This document shows, piece after piece, positions 37,439 to 45,221 of a stretch of 64,000 nt of DNA (its first letter is position 1; each line of letters starts with the position of its first letter). The DNA is from Blastococcus saxobsidens (lineage in GTDB: Bacteria; Actinomycetota; Actinomycetes; Mycobacteriales; Geodermatophilaceae): the NCBI RefSeq assembly GCF_010682065.1, contig NZ_JAAGWG010000022.1:38330-102329 (forward strand). Reading direction: 5' to 3'. Under the pieces are notes generated by a model that worked only from the letters and a program-made list of their open reading frames with translations, was not told where the DNA came from and ran no database searches. The position numbers and the translations under genes were made by a program.

Positions 37439-39310
37439 TCAGTCGGACAGGATGGTGACGGTGCCGGTGTTGCCGTCGACGCGGACGATCTGTCCGGTCC
37501 GGATCGACGTGGTCCCGGTGCCGGTCCCGACCACGGCGGGCAGGCCGTACTCGCGGGACACGATCGCGGCGTGGCACATGATGCCGCCGATGTCGCTGAC
37601 GGCCCCCTTGATCCGGGCGAACACGGGCGTCCAACTCGGGCTGGTGATTGGCGCGACCAGGATCTCGCCCTCCAGCAGCTCGTCGAGGTCGGAAGGGGAC
37701 AGCACCACGCGCGCGGGGCCCTCGGCGATGCCGGGGGAACCGGCGAAGCCGGACAGCACCCGGCCGCCGTCCCCCCCGTCCTGGGCGTCGAGCCACTTCT
37801 GCACCTGCTCGTCGGTGATGCCCCAGAGCATGATGGTCATCGGCTCGACGATTCCGGACGGCTCGGGGCCGAGGGCGGGCGGCGCCGCCCAGCGGTTGAG
37901 TACGGCGTGCACCCGGCGGCGCTCGGCGATCACGGGTGGCCAGAAGTCTGGGCCGAGGGGTTCCCCTCCGCCGCACCAGGCCATCTGCAGGTCGACCAGC
38001 GCGTCGGCGATCTCCGCGCGCCGGAGGAAGAACAGGTCGTCGACCTGGTCGAAGAAGCCGTATCGGACGAAGAGCGCACCGAGTTCGCGCATCTTGTTCC
38101 AGAAGGTGGTCATGTACCAGTGCTCGATGAAGAAGTTGTGGTTCTCCACGTAGGGGAAGACGACCTTGGAGAGGCCGAGTGCCTCGTCGAAGGCCTGGCG
38201 GTCCGCCTCGTCGTCGATGAGGCCGCGGTAGCGCGCGGTCACGGCGTCTCGTTCGGCGGCGACCGCGTCCACGGGCCGTGACAGGTCCTCCCCGTTGCGC
38301 AGCCGGCCGATGTACTCGCCGATCATCGTCAGGGGGAAGGTCGGGTCGTCCGACCAGCTGCGGTGGTGGTGGTAGAAGCCGTTGCCGTAGGAGAAGTGGA
38401 ACCACGGGTCGGCGGACTCGTCGTAGGCCGCCCACCAGCGGGCCCCGGCGTCGCTGCTGCTCATGTCCTGCCGCAGCTCCTCGTGGGGCCGGCCCGCCGT
38501 GAGCTCGGTGACCAGATCCAGTTCGATCGCCAGGGCGGCCAGCTTCTTCAGCTCGTCGTCGGGCCGGAAGAGCAGCACGTCGACGCCGCTGACCATCTTC
38601 GCGACCGACTGGTCGGTGATCTCGGGAAAATGGGAGCGGCACAGCATGAGGAAGTTGAGATAGGCGGCGTAGCCCATGTTGAGGAACTCGCTGTGCAGGT
38701 TCCACGCGGCGTCGACCGAGGCCAGCAGCGCCTGGTAGGCGACCAGGAGGTCGTTGGAGGTGGTCACGCCCCTTCCGGCCAGCACGTTCTCCACCGGCTC
38801 CAGTTCGCCCATCTCGGGGATGACGATGGCGCCGACCTTGGCGATCTCGGCCCTGATCTTGCGCTCCCAGGCCTCGTAGAGCGTGGGCCAGTTCTGGTAG
38901 TAGTGGCCCACCCGGACGGCGAACTCCCCGGCGCGGCGGCCGATCTCCTCGGGGTCCTCCACACCGTTGGCGCTCATGTAGACGTAGCCGTTGAGAACGC
39001 GGACGTCGATGCCCAGTGCCGGCGGCAGGGCGAACACTCGCGTGTTCATCACGCCGGTGGACATGAAGGCGCTGTCGGACGTGACGATGTCGAAGGGTGG
39101 CATGGCCTCGGGAAAGTGCATGCCGTTGCGGAACCAGGTTCGCTGGCTGTCTTTGGCGCGGCGGGCGTCGAGGAACTGGTTGTAGTACGGGTACATGGCG
39201 CGCCAGCCCTCGGCCCCCTCCGGGCTGCCGATCTCGTAGGGGTCGGGGAACCCGCGGCGACGGGGCGCGGAGCTGTCGGAACCGGTCCGGGGTGCTTCGG
39301 TGGTGGTCAT
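37439..39310 (-). CDS. PEP-utilising phosphohistidine subunit (phenylphosphate synthase alpha-like)
   Basis: A 623-residue protein (about 70 kDa). The last 80 residues are the PEP-utilising mobile domain with catalytic His580 in GGIMCHAAIVSREYGLPAV, preceded by FAGSPGIAEGPARVV. The first 500 residues have no standard PEP-synthase barrel; they are rich in Trp, Tyr and His (for example YYNQFLDARRAKDSQRTWF and FSYGNGFYHHHRSW) and probably bind the acceptor. This is the same build as PpsA of phenylphosphate synthase. It is expected to take phosphate from the ATP-binding subunit onto His580 and pass it to an enol or phenol. The ATG start is followed 93 bases upstream by the SDR stop. Confidence 0.8.
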   Translation of the reverse strand: MTTTEAPRTGSDSSAPRRRGFPDPYEIGSPEGAEGWRAMYPYYNQFLDARRAKDSQRTWFRNGMHFPEAMPPFDIVTSDSAFMSTGVMNTRVFALPPALGIDVRVLNGYVYMSANGVEDPEEIGRRAGEFAVRVGHYYQNWPTLYEAWERKIRAEIAKVGAIVIPEMGELEPVENVLAGRGVTTSNDLLVAYQALLASVDAAWNLHSEFLNMGYAAYLNFLMLCRSHFPEITDQSVAKMVSGVDVLLFRPDDELKKLAALAIELDLVTELTAGRPHEELRQDMSSSDAGARWWAAYDESADPWFHFSYGNGFYHHHRSWSDDPTFPLTMIGEYIGRLRNGEDLSRPVDAVAAERDAVTARYRGLIDDEADRQAFDEALGLSKVVFPYVENHNFFIEHWYMTTFWNKMRELGALFVRYGFFDQVDDLFFLRRAEIADALVDLQMAWCGGGEPLGPDFWPPVIAERRRVHAVLNRWAAPPALGPEPSGIVEPMTIMLWGITDEQVQKWLDAQDGGDGGRVLSGFAGSPGIAEGPARVVLSPSDLDELLEGEILVAPITSPSWTPVFARIKGAVSDIGGIMCHAAIVSREYGLPAVVGTGTGTTSIRTGQIVRVDGNTGTVTILSD

Positions 39311-39403
39311 GCGATCTCCTCTGTGAGTGGGGGTCCTGGCCGCTCCCCCGGGCGGTGTACTAGGCGGCGGTCCGTGCGTCTGGTGATCGATGCGCCGATG
39401 GCC

Positions 39404-40165
39404 TCAACCGGCCACGCGGCCACCGTTGACGAGCAGCACCTGGCCGCTGATGAAGGCCGCGGCCGGCGAGAGCAGGAAGGCCACGGCACCGACGACGTCC
39501 GCGGGCACCCCGACCCGGCCCAGGGGGGTGCCGGTGGTGTCGTAGGTGTCGGGGTCCCCGATCGCGCGAGCACCCTCGGTGTCGGTGAAGCCGGGTGCCA
39601 CGGCGTTCACCCGGATGTCGCTCTGACCTGCCTCACGGGCCAGAGCACGGGTGAGACCGATGACGGCCGCCTTGCTGCCGACGTAATGCGCCATGTTTCG
39701 TGACCCGCTGAACGCCGTCTCGCTGGACAGGTTGACGATGCCCGCGCAGTCCGAGGCCGCGAGCAGGCGCGCGGTCGCCCGGTAGACCAGCCACGGGCCG
39801 CGGACGTTGACGGCGAAGACGCGGTCGAACTCCTCGACCGGGACCTGCTGTGCCGGCGCACGGGTGACCGACACGATCGCCGCGTTGTTCACGACCCCGT
39901 CCAGTCCTCCCAGAGCCCGCGAGGCCTCGTCGACGGCCGAATTCACGGACACCTCGTCGCTGACGTCGCACCGTGCGGTGTGCACCTCGCCCAGGTTGGA
40001 CCAGCCGGTCGCGGCCTCGGCGAGCCCGTCCTCGTCGATGTCGACGGCGAGCACTCGAGCGCCGGCGCTGGCCAGGTGGGACGTGATGGACCGGCCCAGT
40101 CCACGGGCGGCGCCGGTGACCAGGACCCGGCGGCCGGTCAGTTCGGTGCCGGGTGTCCCGCTCAT
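39404..40165 (-). CDS. Short-chain dehydrogenase
   Basis: A 253-residue classical SDR: TGAARGLGRSI cofactor motif, Asp after beta-2 (AVDIDE), so NAD is favoured, NNAAIVS, catalytic Ser in NLSSET and YVGSK for Tyr/Lys. The C-terminus is GQVLLVNGGRVAG. In the operon it lies between the flavoprotein and the phosphotransferase, so it probably oxidises an alcohol to the ketone that feeds the carboxylation steps (inference). It overlaps the flavoprotein stop by four bases. Confidence 0.82.
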   Translation of the reverse strand: MSGTPGTELTGRRVLVTGAARGLGRSITSHLASAGARVLAVDIDEDGLAEAATGWSNLGEVHTARCDVSDEVSVNSAVDEASRALGGLDGVVNNAAIVSVTRAPAQQVPVEEFDRVFAVNVRGPWLVYRATARLLAASDCAGIVNLSSETAFSGSRNMAHYVGSKAAVIGLTRALAREAGQSDIRVNAVAPGFTDTEGARAIGDPDTYDTTGTPLGRVGVPADVVGAVAFLLSPAAAFISGQVLLVNGGRVAG

Positions 40166-41850
40166 GCCTCGACCGTCACGGGGGCGGCCACCGGCGGGGC
40201 GACCGGGCGCAGATCGGCGTCGGCGTCGAGGGAGAGGTCTGCTGCGATGGCGCGCCAGCAGTTCAGGCTGCTGCCTCGTCCGATGCCCGATCCGGAGTGC
40301 ATGGACGAGGAGCACGTGTAGAGGTTCGGCAGCAGGGTGCGGTACCCCGACAGCTCCGGGATGGGGCGGAAGCGCCCGCTCTGGCTGGCGATGGTGCTGC
40401 CCTGGCTGTAGCCGCCCTCGCCCATGTCAGGGTGGGTGGCCAGGACGTCGCGGGGCATGGTCAGCCGCACGCTGGCGATCACGTCGCGGGTCATGTTGGG
40501 GGCGTACCGCTGCCACTGGCTCACCAGCAGGTCGGCGACCTCGCCCTCGATCCGCTTCCAGTCCGAGCTGCTGAACAGTCGCAGGGGCGCGGTGAACTCC
40601 TCGACACCCACCAGGTGCTGGCCCGCAGGGGCGCGGCTGGGGTCCCAGATGGTGTCGGCGCTCGTGAGGGCGAAGGCTCGGCTGGAGTAGCCGCGCGTCA
40701 TGATCTCCGCCTGGTAGCGGGTCGCCAGCCAGTCCGGGTCCTTGGGCCCCCAGTACAGCCGTGGCTGCGGGCCGACCTCGGGGTTGCCCGTGGCCGCGGC
40801 GTAGTCGGGAAGCTCGTGGACGGCGATGTTGGCCCAGAGCAGCTGACCGCGGTCGAAGTGGATGTTGCGCAGCCGATGGTCGATGCGGGGGGTGCGCTGC
40901 ACCGACGGCAGCAGATCCAGCACCGTTTGTGGCATGCCCAACCCGCTGACGACCAGGTCGGCGCGCACGGTCTCGCCGTCGGCCAGGCGGATGCCCACGG
41001 CGCGCCCGCCCTCGACGAGGATCTCCTTCGTCTCGGCGTGCGTGCGGTACTCGACACCACGACGGCGGCCGGCGCTGACCAGGGCGTCGGTGATCGCCTG
41101 GGTGCCGCCCACGGCGATCGCGGCCGGCTCGAGCGAGAGGGTCAGCCCGAGCACGTGCACCAGGCCCTGCAGCCCCAGCACGTCGTCGGGGTAGGCGCCG
41201 GTGGACGTGGTGGCGGCCCGCATGAACAGGGTCCGCAGCTCATCGGACTCGAAGAAGTCGTAGGCCAGCTGGCGCACGCTCATCACCTGGTGGACGGGTT
41301 CGATGAGGCCGCCGTCCTCGACCAGGGACTCCAGCGCGTCCGGCGTGCCCCACGGGGTCGGGGCGGTGAACCGGTGCTGGCCGAAGGCCTTCTTCCACTT
41401 CGTCGTGTAGGCCTCGTGGAAACGGAGGTAGAAGTCCGCGTCGGCGCCTGAGAAAACCCGGATCGCCGCCTCGGTGCGAGCCACGCCCTCGGGCCAGGGG
41501 ACCTGCGTGCCGAGGTCGTCGACCACCCGGTAGGCAGACCAGCCGACGAAGGCGGTGCCGTCGTCGAAGACCATCGCCTCGTTCCCCTCGGGGAACACGT
41601 AGCGCAGGCCCTCCGCGTGCAGGTCGAAGTCGCGGTAGGCGGGGTGGGAGTAGAAGCGCGTCCAGTGCGAGTAGTGGTTCATCGTGTAGCCGCGCAGGGG
41701 GCCGTTCCCGCTGACGGCAGAGCCGCCGAGTCGCCCGGAACGCTCGAAGACGCCGACGGACAGCCCGGCCCGAGCCAGGTAGCACGCGATGATCGTCGAA
41801 TGGTGGCCTCCACCGAGGACGACGACGTCGTACCGGGACTCGCTGCTCAC
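40162..41850 (-). CDS. CrtI/phytoene-desaturase-like FAD oxidoreductase
   Basis: A 562-residue flavoprotein of the amine-oxidase/phytoene-desaturase superfamily. VVVLGGGHHSTIIACYLARA is the FAD-binding Rossmann motif, altered from the usual GAGHNG to GGGHHS, followed by ERSGRLGGSA. AVGGTQAITDALVSAGRRRG and the C-terminal SSSMHSGSGIGRGSSLNCWR (second FAD contact) are typical. It may desaturate an alicyclic substrate. I chose the GTG at 41850 with GGAGG upstream. It is the first gene of the ten-gene operon, and a palindromic IclR-type operator lies 66-88 bases upstream. Confidence 0.8.
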   Translation of the reverse strand: MSSESRYDVVVLGGGHHSTIIACYLARAGLSVGVFERSGRLGGSAVSGNGPLRGYTMNHYSHWTRFYSHPAYRDFDLHAEGLRYVFPEGNEAMVFDDGTAFVGWSAYRVVDDLGTQVPWPEGVARTEAAIRVFSGADADFYLRFHEAYTTKWKKAFGQHRFTAPTPWGTPDALESLVEDGGLIEPVHQVMSVRQLAYDFFESDELRTLFMRAATTSTGAYPDDVLGLQGLVHVLGLTLSLEPAAIAVGGTQAITDALVSAGRRRGVEYRTHAETKEILVEGGRAVGIRLADGETVRADLVVSGLGMPQTVLDLLPSVQRTPRIDHRLRNIHFDRGQLLWANIAVHELPDYAAATGNPEVGPQPRLYWGPKDPDWLATRYQAEIMTRGYSSRAFALTSADTIWDPSRAPAGQHLVGVEEFTAPLRLFSSSDWKRIEGEVADLLVSQWQRYAPNMTRDVIASVRLTMPRDVLATHPDMGEGGYSQGSTIASQSGRFRPIPELSGYRTLLPNLYTCSSSMHSGSGIGRGSSLNCWRAIAADLSLDADADLRPVAPPVAAPVTVEA

Positions 41851-41915
41851 TGGGCCTCCACTGGCCGTTCGGGTGTCGGGGCACCGTGGCTCAGGCCACA
41901 GATGTGCGCCAGGCC

Positions 41916-41938
41916 ATGTTCTCGTTGAACGAAAACAT
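41916..41938. promoter_or_regulatory. IclR-type operator 1 (catabolic operon side)
   Basis: A 23-base inverted repeat with one mismatch: ATGTTCTCGTT-G-AACGAAAACAT split at its centre. It lies 66-88 bases upstream of the flavoprotein start and 103-125 bases upstream of the divergent iclR start. Such 17-23 base palindromes in divergent promoters are usual IclR-family sites. A second, weaker copy is at 41990-42008. Confidence 0.65.
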
Positions 41939-41989
41939 ATCTGGCGAACAGGGGCGGCTGGCGGCCACAGGCGTCTCGCCTGGCGAGGC

Positions 41990-42008
41990 GCTTCCGGTGA
42001 ATGGAAAC
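41990..42008. promoter_or_regulatory. IclR-type operator 2 (regulator side)
   Basis: GCTTCCGGTGAATGGAAAC matches the 19-base core of operator 1 in 13 positions and keeps its imperfect dyad symmetry. It ends 32 bases before the iclR start codon, so autoregulation is likely. It overlaps the region where the regulator promoter should be. Confidence 0.5.
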
Positions 42009-42040
42009 GATATGGTCCGGTAGGACGGCGAGGAGGTGTG

Positions 42041-42847
42041 ATGGAAAAGACGTCGACGGCGACCCCTTCGCGGTCGGTGACCGTTCGTGCGATCACCGTT
42101 CTGGGCGCGTTCGACGCGACTCACCGCGCGCTCAACCTCTCGCAGCTGGCGAGACGCAGTGGCCTGCCGCTCGCTACCGTGCACCGCCTGGCGGCGGACC
42201 TCATCGAGGGCCGGCTACTGGTCCGCCGGCCCGACGGCCGCTACGAGGTCGGCGCTCGCATGTGGCAACTGGGCCTGCTGGCCCCGCCGACCGCCCTGCG
42301 GGAGCTGGCGCTCCCGCACCTCCAGGACCTCGTGGCCGGCACCGGGCACACGGTCCACCTCGCGGTCCTGGACGGGCCCAGCGCACTGGTCATCGACCGG
42401 CTCGCGGGCAGCCGGACCCTCCCCACCCGGCACAGCCCGGGGGGACACCTGCCACTGCACTGCACGGCGGTGGGGAAGGCTCTCCTGGCCTGGTCGCCGG
42501 CCGATGTCCTCGAGCAGGCGTGCGCCGGGATGACCCGCCACACGCCCTACACCCTGACGGACCCACGTCTCCTCCGCCGGCAACTCGACGAAGTGCGGCA
42601 GACCGGGATCGCTCGCAGCGCTCAGGAACACCGGCTCGGTGTCTCGTCGCTCGCGGTGCCCGTGCACGGACACAACGGGGTGGTTGCTGCCCTGGGGGTC
42701 CTCGCGCCGCTGACGACGCCGCGTCTGACGAGTGCTCTTGCCCATCTACGCACGGCGTCGGCGTCGGCCTCGGCGGACTACATGCGCAGCGAACTGGATG
42801 GCGGAGTGCAACAGGCCGAGCCCCCGCCGGGCGAACCCGCGCCGTAG
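42041..42847 (+). CDS. IclR-family transcriptional regulator
   Basis: A 268-residue regulator. The N-terminal winged helix (AITVLGAFDATHRALNLSQL, RRSGLPLATVHRLAADLIEG) is followed by an effector domain with HLPLHCTAVGKALLAW, VRQTGIARSAQEHRLGVSSL and VPVHGHNGVVAALGVLAP. ATG 42041 has AGGAGG at 42031-42036. It is divergent from the ten-gene catabolic operon, and two related palindromes lie between them. It probably senses a pathway substrate or intermediate and controls that operon and itself. Confidence 0.88.
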   Translation: MEKTSTATPSRSVTVRAITVLGAFDATHRALNLSQLARRSGLPLATVHRLAADLIEGRLLVRRPDGRYEVGARMWQLGLLAPPTALRELALPHLQDLVAGTGHTVHLAVLDGPSALVIDRLAGSRTLPTRHSPGGHLPLHCTAVGKALLAWSPADVLEQACAGMTRHTPYTLTDPRLLRRQLDEVRQTGIARSAQEHRLGVSSLAVPVHGHNGVVAALGVLAPLTTPRLTSALAHLRTASASASADYMRSELDGGVQQAEPPPGEPAP

Positions 42848-42944
42848 TCCTGAGAGGTCGGACGAATCGGTTCATGGTTCAGGCGGATCCGCCTATCGGG
42901 TCAACACCGGGCAGTGTGAAAACCAAGGGTGCCGGGGAGCAGCT

Positions 42945-43232
42945 TGTCGAGGGCCCACACCCCGGCACCCCGAGCGCTACTCGCACCGGTTCGTGGAGCA
43001 GGCCGTGCAGGCGTGCAGGGCGCTGGGGGAGGACCAGCTGCCGAAGATCCGGCTGCACGACCTGCGTCACACCCGCGCGACGCTCCTTCTGGCTGCCGGC
43101 GAACCGGTGAAGGTGGTCTCGGAGCGTCTCGGCCACGCCAGCACGACCATCACGCTGACCGTCTACCAGCACGTCCACTCCGGCCTGGGCCGGCAGGCCG
43201 CCGACCGGTTCGCGGCCCTGCTGAGGGGCTGA
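42945..43232 (+). pseudogene. Tyrosine recombinase (integrase) C-terminal remnant, right
   Basis: About 94 codons encode the end of a phage-type integrase: IRLHDLRHTRATLLLAAGE (HxxR), VSERLGHAST (third catalytic His) and LTVYQHVH (nucleophilic Tyr). The N-terminal DNA-binding domains and the first catalytic Arg are missing, and no start codon or ribosome site fits in frame. It ends 100 bases before the tRNA-Leu-like att sequence, the usual int-att arrangement, so the element it once served lay to its left, that is, over the catabolic island. Confidence 0.82.
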
Positions 43233-43291
43233 CCAGCGCCGCGAACCATCACGGCGATATCACGAGGCCGTTCTGGGCCTGGAAACGACAA

Positions 43292-43327
43292 CGCCCCGGC
43301 CTCCTGACCTGCAGGAAGACCGGGGCG
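43292..43327 (+). terminator. Hairpin terminator after the integrase remnant
   Basis: CGCCCCGG (43292-43299) pairs with CCGGGGCG (43320-43327), with an inner TCCTG/CAGGA stem. It lies 60 bases after the integrase stop and immediately before the att-like tRNA fragment. There is no strong U-tract. Confidence 0.6.
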
Positions 43328-43331
43328 GTTC

Positions 43332-43354
43332 TGTGTCCGAGGGGGGACTTGAAC
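43332..43354 (-). other. tRNA-Leu 3'-end fragment, putative right attachment site
   Basis: On the minus strand this reads GTTCAAGTCCCCCCTCGGAC then ACA, the T-loop, T-stem 3' strand and acceptor strand of an actinobacterial tRNA-Leu. The sequence beyond it has no anticodon or D arm, so it is only the tRNA 3' end left as an att site. A near-identical core (TGTGTCCGAGGGG) is at 27667. The rest of the gap up to 43655 holds nothing I recognise. Confidence 0.6.
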
Positions 43355-43655
43355 TCCTGTTCGCAGCTAAGCATCCAGGTGCGTCATGATGCCTTGACCT
43401 GCGCTTTTGCCTTGCGTCAAAGACGCCGAGACGACCCAGATTCGCATCCAGATACCCCCGAATGCGCGGGCGGCAGTATCACGCGGAGTATCACGCGGCG
43501 ATCCTTCGCAGACCCGATTCCCGACCGGTCGGCCAGCTTAGTCACGGGTATGCCACCCCACGCAGACGACGCTTTGTCGGCTAGGCAGCGACTTGTCGGT
43601 ACGGGGCCGCTCGGCGTCCTCGTTGCGATCAGCTGGTTCGTTGTGGAGTGCGTGG

Positions 43656-43892
43656 CTAACGGCCACCAGTAGAGGTGTCGTTCAGGCCTCCGACAGCGTC
43701 GTCGACTGCCACGCCCAGGACGGCCAACAGGGGTAGGCGTGGGATCAGTACTCGTCGACCCAACCGGACCACCGGCAGCTCGCCGTTCTCGATGGCTCGC
43801 GTCACCGTGCGGACGTCGACACCGAATACCGAGGCCGCCTGCGCGATGGTCACAACGGCGGAGCCGCTGGCCCTGAGGTCCTCAAGGTTCAC
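43656..43892 (-). CDS. Excisionase-like helix-turn-helix protein
   Basis: A 78-residue protein with a MerR/Xis-type HTH: VVTIAQAASVFGVDVRTVTR then AIENGELPVVRLGRRVLIPR, the classic excisionase-family sequence. I chose GTG 43892 because GGGAGGG lies six bases upstream and because the GTGA overlaps the stop of the small gene upstream by four bases. It is probably a directionality factor or regulator of the integrative element; the integrase nearby is truncated. Confidence 0.78.
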   Translation of the reverse strand: MNLEDLRASGSAVVTIAQAASVFGVDVRTVTRAIENGELPVVRLGRRVLIPRLPLLAVLGVAVDDAVGGLNDTSTGGR

Positions 43893-44083
43893 CGCGATCC
43901 CTCCCAACCAGCGATGACGTCGGGCTGGACCGGAAGCGCCCCAGGACCGGCATCGGCCCGTGCCGGAGGCCTTTGACGGATGGTCGTCCTACAGCCGGCC
44001 CTGAGCAGGCGCACCTCCTCCTCTGGCGTCAGCAGGAGGGGATCGGCGCCTAGCACGTCGTGGAGCAGCTGTGCATCGCCCAT
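43889..44083 (-). CDS. Small protein upstream of the excisionase gene
   Basis: A 64-residue protein (MGDAQLLHDVLGADPLLLT, EEEVRLLRAGCRTTIRQ). No family recognised. Support for it as a gene: ATG 44083 has GGAGGAA seven bases upstream, and its TGA overlaps the GTG start of the excisionase-like gene by four bases. The in-frame extension further upstream lacks a ribosome site. Confidence 0.55.
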   Translation of the reverse strand: MGDAQLLHDVLGADPLLLTPEEEVRLLRAGCRTTIRQRPPARADAGPGALPVQPDVIAGWEGSR

Positions 44084-44572
44084 GTCGCTTTCCTCCAGAA
44101 CTGTCCCGCTCCGCTGACACGGGCCCGGACCGTGCTGGAGCGGTTGCTGCTTGCCGTCCAACGGTCGCGAACGAGGCTCCAGAAGTTCTCTCGTTCCAGT
44201 GAACGGGAGCACCGCCCGGCCCGCTGTCATCAGACAGGCCGGCGCCTCGGATGGGTCTTCGGCTACTGGGGAATCCCTGGAGAAGTACCGGAGCTTAGCC
44301 TCGTGTACGGGGCCAGTGGCTACTGCCCCGGTGCTCCTCAGATGGTGGGGCGCCCTTACGGACGGCGCACCGAGCTCGGCCGCGCGGTCCCGCCCGCATG
44401 ACCTCGACCCGCCCCGCTCCGAGCGCGTTCTCCGGTACTGCTCCTGTAGTTCTCCGGTCAACGAAAGTGCTCTCGCGCCACGACGAGGCCCGTCTGACGG
44501 AGTCGAGGTTGCGGCTAGGGTTCAGCGCCACGGCGGGTGTCCACCGAACGGGTGATGTGGGGGAGAGCTGCC
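44084..44572. other. 489-base divergent control region
   Basis: This gap lies between the excisionase pair (leftward) and the XRE gene (rightward). It holds the triple 11-base-phased repeat at 44430-44459 and a nine-base-stem hairpin (one G:T pair) at 44188-44209 (CTCTCGTTC / GAACGGGAG). Open frames crossing it lack ribosome sites and family resemblance, so I see no gene. Confidence 0.5.
44430..44459 (+). promoter_or_regulatory. Phased repeat operator, site 1 (3 units)
   Basis: CTCCGGTA, CTCCTGTA and CTCCGGTC start at 44430, 44441 and 44452, exactly 11 bases apart (one helical turn each). The same unit and spacing recur at 45029-45043, 57387-57412 and 57490-57504. It sits about 114 bases before the XRE start. 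Confidence 0.65.
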
Positions 44573-45025
44573 ATGGCGCGGCCACTGCTTCGAGGTGACC
44601 GCTTGCGGGCTGCCCGCGAGGCCGTGGGGCTGACCAGAGAAGAACTGGCCATGAAGCTTGAGCTCTCCGGCCCGGCGCGCATCCGGGTCTGGGAGACCGG
44701 GCTTGAGCGCCCGCGACCCCGCTTCGTGCCGCGGCTGGCGGCTGCGCTGGGCGTCGACCCGTTGTACCTGCTTGACGTCGATGCGGGTGACCCGCCCCTG
44801 GCGGCTCTTCGCCTGGCGGTCGGATTCGCCACGAACCAGGTGACTGCTCCCGGCCTGTCCGTCATGACGTACGTGCGCCTGGAGGACGGTCGCCCCGGTG
44901 TAGATGACTCCGCGAGGGTGATCGCCGCCGTCGCCGAAGTCCTCGGTGTGGACGTCGCCCGCGTCGAGGCGGCCGTCCGCCGTTCTCGCCGCGACCACGC
45001 GGCCTTGGCGTCTCCTGGCGGCTGA
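44573..45025 (+). CDS. XRE-family HTH regulator
   Basis: A 150-residue protein. The N-terminal Cro/C1-type HTH is LRGDRLRAAREAVGLTREEL then AMKLELSGPARIRVWETGLE, followed by LAAALGVDPLYLLD. The C-terminal half (75-150) is of unknown function. I chose ATG 44573 with GGGGAGAG six bases upstream; GTG 44537 and ATG 44555 are alternatives. It sits at the head of the transfer element between phased repeats at 44430 and 45029, so it is the best candidate to bind them and to be autoregulated. Confidence 0.78.
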   Translation: MARPLLRGDRLRAAREAVGLTREELAMKLELSGPARIRVWETGLERPRPRFVPRLAAALGVDPLYLLDVDAGDPPLAALRLAVGFATNQVTAPGLSVMTYVRLEDGRPGVDDSARVIAAVAEVLGVDVARVEAAVRRSRRDHAALASPGG

Positions 45026-45028
45026 ACA

Positions 45029-45043
45029 GGAGACTTACGGGAG
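45029..45043 (-). promoter_or_regulatory. Phased repeat operator, site 2
   Basis: GGAG at 45029 and 45040 frame the reverse complement of CTCCCGTAAGTCTCCTGTTC, two units 11 bases apart on the minus strand. It starts three bases after the XRE stop and lies about 65-180 bases upstream of the first genes of the Tad operon. Confidence 0.55.
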
Positions 45044-45221
45044 GAAAGGCTTGTCTCCTCGGGCGATCTCGGTGGTAATTTCCCCCACCACCGCCCGGGA
45101 GGTGCCCATGGCCCGCACGACAGAGTCGAGCGTGACAGCGGCCAGCGTGCCTGCAGCCCGCCCGCTTCCGGGTCATGCTCATGCCGAAGCGTGGCCTGCG
45201 GCCCCGGCGAGGGCAGTCGCG

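Noticed and set aside
42945..43232. Functional integrase
   Set aside because: Only the C-terminal catalytic half remains, with no start codon, ribosome site or N-terminal DNA-binding domain.
43332..43420. Complete tRNA-Leu gene on the minus strand
   Set aside because: Only the T-loop, the T-stem 3' strand and acceptor 3' strand are present; no D arm, anticodon arm or 5' acceptor strand can be folded.
44151..44555. Possible 134-codon gene upstream of the XRE gene
   Set aside because: No ribosome site, Arg/Ser-rich random composition, and it covers the phased repeat operator.
45108..45221. Longer start (ATG 45108) for the lipoprotein
   Set aside because: It has a good ribosome site but would bury the lipoprotein signal 38 residues inside; kept as an alternative only.
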